From Cylicocyclus nassatus (taxonomy: Eukaryota > Nematoda > Chromadorea > Rhabditida > Strongylidae), in contig CATQJL010000305.1 in NCBI GenBank assembly GCA_958299035.1, positions 32,129,733 to 32,193,732 on the forward strand: DNA of 64,000 nucleotides, read 5' to 3'. The notes beneath the pieces were generated by a model that was given only the letters and a program-made list of their open reading frames with translations, ran no database searches and was not told the origin of the DNA. The position numbers and the translations under genes are program-made. Each line of letters begins with the position of its first letter. The first letter of the stretch is position 1. Shown in pieces: positions 58,408 to 64,000 of this stretch.

Positions 58408-58964
58408 TAAGGCTACTCCTCCGAATGATTGCGAGTAAAACTGCTTAAGCGGATGGCCAAACGAAGATAGCAGAAAAGTGATCCGAGGAATGTAAGGCTT
58501 AAAAGCTGCTGCGTCTAATGCTTGTGCCAAAAAAGTTTTTATTCACCAAAGCCAGTCACTTGTACGGAGTTTAACTGGTTGCAATCTTCAGTAGCGTTTC
58601 GGAGGAGGCAATTGGAGTGCTACAAGCGGAGTAGCAACAAAATTGTGAATATCCATTACAAAGAATTCCACCAGAAGTGCAGTTTCGTGGGCAAGAGGCA
58701 CGCCGAAGTGAGCTGGTGGATAGCATATGTCAACAAAGCTGCGTCCACCCAGACTATTGAGAAAGGATATCAAAGACAGACGCACTGTAATCAGCATCAC
58801 AGCATCATTCCTTGAAATCCTTCCTTGAAATCGCTCAAAGCAAGTGGGCTTGTTTTGAAAAAAACGTAGAAGAGATTGAAACAGACATGCTTTTGGGCAC
58901 CGCTCATAATTCAATACATAGCACACTTAAGTTTATCCTATGTCATGAGAATGACGCTAAGACG
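58408..58964. other. No supported gene
   Basis: Short opposing frames at 58522-58926 overlap each other; no splice-consistent exon was seen. The LINE 3' tail begins at about 58965. Confidence 0.35.
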
Positions 58965-61900
58965 GAGTACTTACTTAGATACTTAGATGGCCCGTCCTCA
59001 CGTGACGTACGGGCCTCAGTACAGAAGGTGCCATTGATCCCTGTCCCTCGCTTTGGACATCCACGATCTTCTTGGTCGTCGTCGGTGGCTGCGTCCACGA
59101 GTTCCAGGTGCGAGAATCGTATCCAGCTGATTTCTCAGCTGGTCCATTCGTTCCACGAACACGTCTGCCCACCTCGTCGGTGGTCTTCCTCGAGGACGTT
59201 TTGCTTCGCGAGGAATCCACTCAGATGTTCTTAGTGTCCATCTATCGTCCGTTCTTCTCATTAAGTGACCGGCCCATCGGTGTTTCGCTTTCGCAACGTA
59301 TTCCGCTGGGTCACGAAGACGGGACATTCTTCTCATATCTGTGCTGCGAAGTCCGAGTAGATGTTGTTTGTGTCGGGTCATCTTCAGAAGACTGCGCTCG
59401 AGTGCTCTGTGGGTGGTCCTTGAAGCTTTCGACGTGGCTACGGTGTCGGCCCAAGTCTCAGCTGCGTAGCAGAGCGCTGGGAGAACGGTTGAGTCGAACA
59501 GGTGGGCACGAAGCTCCGGGTCCGTCAGTTGGTCGGTGGCTTCCTTCAGAGGCCCGAAGGCGGCCCAGGCTGCTCTTCTTCTCCTGTTAAGTTCTTCCCT
59601 CAAGTCGTTCTCCATGTTCATCGAACGTCCGAGATACACGTAAGAAGACGTCTCCATGATAGGGGTGCCTTCCAATTCCATTTCTGCATCTTCGCAAAGG
59701 GCGTTCTTCATGAACTGAGTCTTCTTCCAATTTATTCGCAGTCCGATCTTCTTCCCTACTTCGTTTAGTTCCTTCAGCATCGCCTCTGCTTCATGATACT
59801 GCTCGAGAAAAGGACGATGTCATCCGCAAAACGAAGAATGGATAGGAATCTCCCATCAACTCGTATGCCTCTCTCTTCCCAGTCTAGTGACTTCATCACC
59901 CACTGCAAGGCCGCGATGAACAGCTTCGGCGAAATAGTGTCACCTTGTCGAACCCCCTTCCCAAATAGAATGGTTATGGGGCGATGGAATAGCTGTATCG
60001 TTGTTGTACAGTCCTTGTAGCAGTCGGCTAGTGTCCTCACGTAAGCTGGTTCCACTCCTTGATCGACTAGCGCAGACAGGATGGCGTTGGTTTCGACGCT
60101 GTCATTTCTCGTAGTCGACGAAGGTTAGGACGAGAGGCAGTCGGTACTCCCGGCAGACTTCTATGACCCTCGAAACCGTCTGGATGTGGTTCATGCAGCT
60201 GAATCCTTTGCGCAATCCAGCTTGTTCTTGGGGTTGGGCTTCATCCAGTGTCCTAGATATGCGTGCGAGGATAATCTTCGTGAAGAGCTTGTACAGCACA
60301 CTCAGCAGGCATATTGGAGGGTAATTTCGAAGATCTTCCCGTTCACCCTTCTTAAAAAGAAGGACGGTTCTTGACGTTCTCCACTGGTCGGGAATCCTCT
60401 CCTTCTGAAGGTAAGATGTCAGGTGCGACGCGAGAATCTCGTGTAGACGTTGTCCTCCGGCTCGCAGAAATTCGACGGAAAGATGGTCTGGTCCTGGAGC
60501 CGTGGATGTCTTCATGATCTGAATTGCCGTGAGCACTTCAGCAAGCAGAATTCGTGGTGGTAGTCCTCCAGTGGGAACAACGGGCATCGGCACGGGTGTT
60601 GATGAGCGGAAGAGGTTGGCATAGAAGTTCTTCGCGATAGATTCCATCTTGTATCGGGAAGAAGTCGGAGTCCCGTCTTCGTTCAATAGTGCAGCCAGCG
60701 GTACGTGATATTCACAGAGGTCCCTTCGGCACTTCTTAAGACTTAGTCTTCTTTCGGCTGCTTCCAGTATCTTGGCTTGCCTGTACTTTCTGAGATCCTC
60801 CTGCATAGCTGTTCTGCAACTGGTGTTGGCTATCAGTCGTTCGAGATGGGTTACATTCGGATCCTGCCTCAGAAATCTTCTTCTTTCGAGCAATTCCTTG
60901 GTGGTCTTCGAAATACGTTCCAAGTTCTTCTTAGAAGTCACTGAGGCACATTCTCCGCAGGCTCGCAATCCTTTCAGGAGCCGGTCGTAGTCGTACGTCG
61001 GGTCCTCTTCGATGGGCCAGTCACATCTTGACATGAGCTCCTCCAGCCTGTTCCCGTCATGAACGACTTCCTTCCTTCTCGCGGCACTGTGACAGACTTT
61101 CTTTTCCAGCCTTCGGCTGAGTCGTATCTTCGCTCGAAGGAGGCGGTGATCGGACCCACTGCAGAAGGATGAAACTACTGAAACATCGAGCAAGCTCCAC
61201 CTTCGGTTGGTGAGAATGTGGTCGATCTCCGCGTGAGTCGTTCCGTTGGGCGATTCCCATGTCCACCGGCGATGTTCTTTCTTCATGAAGATGGAATTTC
61301 CATGGAAGAGTCATGCGGCGGAGAGAAGCCCAGCGAGACGGTTGCCGTTTTCGTTCCGGAGCCCATATCCAAACTTCCCGATCCTATATTCCTTTTCTAG
61401 TGGCATCCCGATTTTCGCATTGAATTCGCCCACAACATGCTTGTAGAAGGACTTTTCGTTGCGGACGACCTCCCCCACGTCGTCGTAAAAAGCATCTAGT
61501 TCTGAGTCGTCAGCTGCTGATGTTGGAGATTAGCAGCTGATGATGCTGATGGTCTTCTGACGTGGAGGGCGTAGTCGTAGGATGGCTAGTCGGGGTGATA
61601 AAATTTCGTGCGAATCGACAAGATGGACGACAGATGGATGGACGACAAAGCCAACGCCTCCCACGTTTCGTGATGGAACCTTCTCACCACGAATGATGAG
61701 CGTCCCATCATTCATCTGTCGCACGTCCTTCTTCCTGGACTTCGTTTCCTGCAGAGCGATGATGTGGTACTTGATGTGCTCTGCAGCGTCGAGAAGAGCG
61801 TGGAGGTCGGCGTTTGTGGAGACTGTCCTGGCGTTGTAGGTGCAGAGCATGAGGCAGTCTCCGTGGCGTGTCGTCCGGGCAGACGTGTCGTTTTTGTCCA

Positions 61901-61990
61901 ATCCAAAAGGCGCCCTGAGGACCCTGACATCAGTCTTGCTACCACCCGGCGCCGTAGGCGGGATCCGATGTGCAGGGTTTCTTTCTATTC
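58965..61990 (-). mobile_element. RTE-clade LINE, nearly full length but inactivated
   Basis: Reads on the minus strand: frame from about 61985, then ORF, a 27-base hairpin (58989-59015, GGCCCGT/ACGGGCC) and a tail of TATCTAAG-type repeats (58970-58988). No long 3' poly-A, as usual for RTE elements. It differs in no other structural way from RTE elements of hookworms. It lies just downstream of the 3' end of the gene at 62022-63957. Confidence 0.9.
59016..61985 (-). pseudogene. RTE endonuclease-reverse transcriptase, four lesions
   Basis: An APE-type endonuclease (61985-61100: LCTYNAR, ALQETK, SGSDHRLL) is followed by a reverse transcriptase (about 60600-59750: APGPDHLSVEFL, QAGLRKGFS, GVRQGDTISP, FADDIVLFS) and a C-terminal domain to 59016. 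The frame is broken by a TAA (61530-61532, where Tyr is expected), a TGA (61311-61313), a loss of 5 bases at 60104/60105 that removes the AF of the FVDYEKAFD motif and shifts frame, and a loss of one base near 59794 that restores the first frame. The endonuclease GDFNA motif reads GEFNA, a further loss of a catalytic Asp. The catalytic FADD of the polymerase is kept. Plus-strand ORFs here (59072-59590, 61582-62124) are antisense shadows. Confidence 0.9.
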
Positions 61991-62021
61991 TTCTAACTGG
62001 TAGAGTAATGAAATTTTTCCC

Positions 62022-63957
62022 CTACAAGAGCAGACTTACTAGGCCAACTCTTGACTCAAGACAGAGTAGCAGGAAGATAAGAAAGGTACATAGGGAACGC
62101 TCTCGGAACTTGGACTTTCTGTAAGAGTTCAAAAACACTATCAGTGTCAGCTGGCTTACCGCGACTCCAATAAATGGAACGAACGAAGGAAACAGTATGA
62201 TGTCGCCTGGACCTCGAGAAGAGTTAACCCAATCGAGAAACACCAGAAAGGAGGTGCTTTCTCGAGATGAGCCTAAGTCACACCTACGATATGCGCTGCT
62301 TTAAGAACACTTTTGATATTTTGAAAAAAGTCAAGCTTACCGTGGTAAAAGGAAAGAGAATGTGAAAGCCTATTCGTAGAGCAACAGCTATGAGAATTAA
62401 AAGAGGCAATTTGACAAAAGCTGCCATAGATCGACTAATGTTAGATGAACAACGAGCGCGCCTAAAAAATGATGGCGTAAACAGATTTGATGATTTGGTG
62501 TTGATCGGATCTGATGTTGAACCAAGACCTGCATTCAATGTGCTCAGCCTCCTTCTCAGCTGCAAGTGGCTGCTCTATAATGTGATGGAGCTGCATTGAT
62601 AGGGAATCGTAAATCTCTACTGGCTTTGGCAATTTCAAGATGACAAATTGGGTGTGTGCATTTCAAAGACGAGAGTCAAGAAAGAGAATGTTAGAAGTGA
62701 TCGAAAATCGATTATTGTTGAATACACAAAGGGAAACCTATGGCATAAAGCCAGAAGATAGCAGATTTCTTAAAATTATCGAAACGTGCAGTTTGTGTCA
62801 TGAATTTCTTATCTCATCCATTCCGTCGCGACGCTCCTTCTGTTCATCATTTAAGAGCTTTTACCTTTAGGTTCAGTATCAAAGCAAATGAGCTGCTTTG
62901 CTGGCAAATTTGGGTAGAACCGCAAGGAAAGATTACCTATAAATCATAGATTAAATCAGTCCCTTTAGAATAAGTACCATCGGTCATTCCAATTCACCAC
63001 AATTATATTCCACTCTTGCTCCTCCCAGTAATTTTTTAAGCTCCCTTTCATAATCATTTCAGACTCAAAAATCATTTCTTGCCAAAAGCTCAAAACTAGC
63101 TTCTCTTTTCTCCCACAATCGCTAAGACTTTCTCTGAAGAACTACATAAGTTAACTTCCTAATGTTTTCGTCGAGGCCCTCCTTATTCGCTTAATTTGTC
63201 TGCCGCTTACTTTCCGCTGTTTTTTAGGTTGCTGTAGCATTAGATACAGTAATTACTGGGAAAGCTCAAAGTCGAAACATAAAGAAGGCTTTAATCTGTA
63301 AATGCCTTCGTCTTCTCTGCTTAAAGGGAGTGTCCCGGCAAAATTTCACGCTCCAGTCACCTCTTCAAAGCCCTCCGGCCATGGCTGAAGCTATACCTGA
63401 AGCTGAAGCTATAACTGAGCTTTTCAGTGTTTGAGAAAGGCATGAATGAGCTTTTTTTGAAGCTCTCTGTGTCCGCGTTTTCGCTTCACATTACGTGTAA
63501 GAGCGGCGTCCGGAAGACTTCCGGAGCAAACTTTGGCTTTCCAGAAATGCTTTTTCGCTCCAAACTTTACTGACAGTTAGATTGAGTCTACCATTGCAAC
63601 AGTGTAAAATCCCGGTACCAATCGCTTTGATAGTATGCTGCCTTCAAGATAATAAAATAGGGATGCTGCAACCCAATATGGAATCGGTATTACGGATTTG
63701 AGTAGAAAATCGATGACTACATAATGAAGGACTGCTTTTATTTTCAAAGATAGTTATCCCAACTTAGTTTGGATTACGATCTTGATGTCACAATGTTTGT
63801 TGAGATTTCTCGAACTCAGATAAAACTGTGCTGTTTTATCGGTTAGACTACAAAAGTACCAAAATATTGGTTTCTCCGTGCTGAAAGTTTCTACAGTGTC
63901 ACATTGTAAGAAAATTAGCAGAAAAAGAAACATTTCCAACGACTTTTTCCATTTCAT
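62022..63957 (-). CDS. Signal-peptide protein with hydrophobic C-terminus, nine-exon model
   Basis: Exons on the minus strand: 63852-63957 (ATG), 63619-63665, 63495-63564, 62865-62936, 62529-62619, 62341-62461, 62160-62272, 62022-62118 (TAG), joined in phase throughout, about 238 aa. That is eight exons; a ninth may be missing near the weak acceptor at 63564. Residues 1-19 (MKWKKSLEMFLFLLIFLQC) are a signal peptide. The middle has paired cysteines (IECRRARCSS). FVKLPLLILIAVALRIGFHI and the end (LCTFLIFLLLCLESR) are hydrophobic, so it is probably membrane-bound in the secretory pathway. Good sites include ATTTTTTAG and CTCTTACAG acceptors and ACG|GTAAGC. I recognise no family. The alternative frame of exon 62160-62272 is also open but breaks phase with the preceding exon. 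The 5' half is the less certain part. Confidence 0.55.
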
Positions 63958-64000
63958 TTAATTGTACTGGTTGCTTTGCCTTTATTCCCCGATCAAATTA

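Noticed and set aside
59072..59590. 172-codon plus-strand ORF
   Set aside because: Antisense shadow of the RTE reverse transcriptase C-terminal region.
62640..62870. 76-codon plus-strand ORF starting at ATG
   Set aside because: Natural composition, but it occupies an intron of the phase-consistent minus-strand gene and has no partner exon.
1..64000. CRISPR arrays, tRNA, rRNA, bacterial operons
   Set aside because: No regular spacer-repeat arrays, no convincing tRNA B-box or fold, no rRNA sequence, and intron-split genes exclude a bacterial origin.
1..64000. Telomeric TTAGGC repeats
   Set aside because: Only isolated hexamers occur (for example in the palindrome near 11517); there is no tandem run.

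Overview
The window reads as nuclear DNA of a strongylid nematode, most likely a hookworm-type genome such as Ancylostoma or Necator. Three things support this. Coding sequence is split into many small exons with worm-type splice sites (T-rich ...CAG acceptors, introns down to about 50 bp). A large RTE-clade LINE closely resembles the endonuclease-reverse transcriptase proteins common in hookworms. The rest is packed with TA- and TWA-flanked inverted-repeat elements and long poly-G/C tracts. I see no bacterial, organellar, rRNA, tRNA or CRISPR features.

Genes, rebuilt by hand by checking splice sites and codon phase. Minus strand 5344-5942: a small unknown protein. Plus strand 7387-11285: a four-exon single-pass membrane protein. 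Minus strand 12847-13217: a possible gene end. Minus strand 25028-42793: a nine-exon casein-kinase-1-group protein kinase of about 381 aa, spread over almost 18 kb because introns 2 and 3 are full of transposons. Minus strand 48808-55332: a seven-exon protein of unknown family. Minus strand 62022-63957: a nine-exon protein with a signal peptide and a hydrophobic C-terminal half. Weaker single-exon candidates lie at 17212-17439 and 56031-56219 and at 47698-47909. None of these chains is visible as one long ORF.

Between and inside the genes lie about 35 mobile elements. They include Harbinger-like elements with TTA/TAA target duplications, mariner/Tc1-like elements with TA duplications, two hAT-like elements, and a short Helitron with textbook ends. 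There is also a family with 2-bp duplications that I could not assign, and the decayed RTE LINE at 58965-61990. Several are nested, so their order of arrival can be read: an unassigned element was split by a hAT-like element, which was then split by another copy of the first family. Many are near-complete palindromes. Those in introns would be transcribed as long hairpins, the best being a roughly 250-bp stem with about six mismatches in kinase intron 2.

Layout: 1-5.3 kb small MITEs; 5.3-13.2 kb three gene loci around repeats; 13.2-24.6 kb mostly repeats; 25-42.8 kb kinase gene; 42.8-47.3 kb palindromic elements; 47.7-55.3 kb unknown gene with a Helitron and a Tc1-like element in its introns; 55.3-62 kb repeats and the LINE; 62-64 kb signal-peptide gene.
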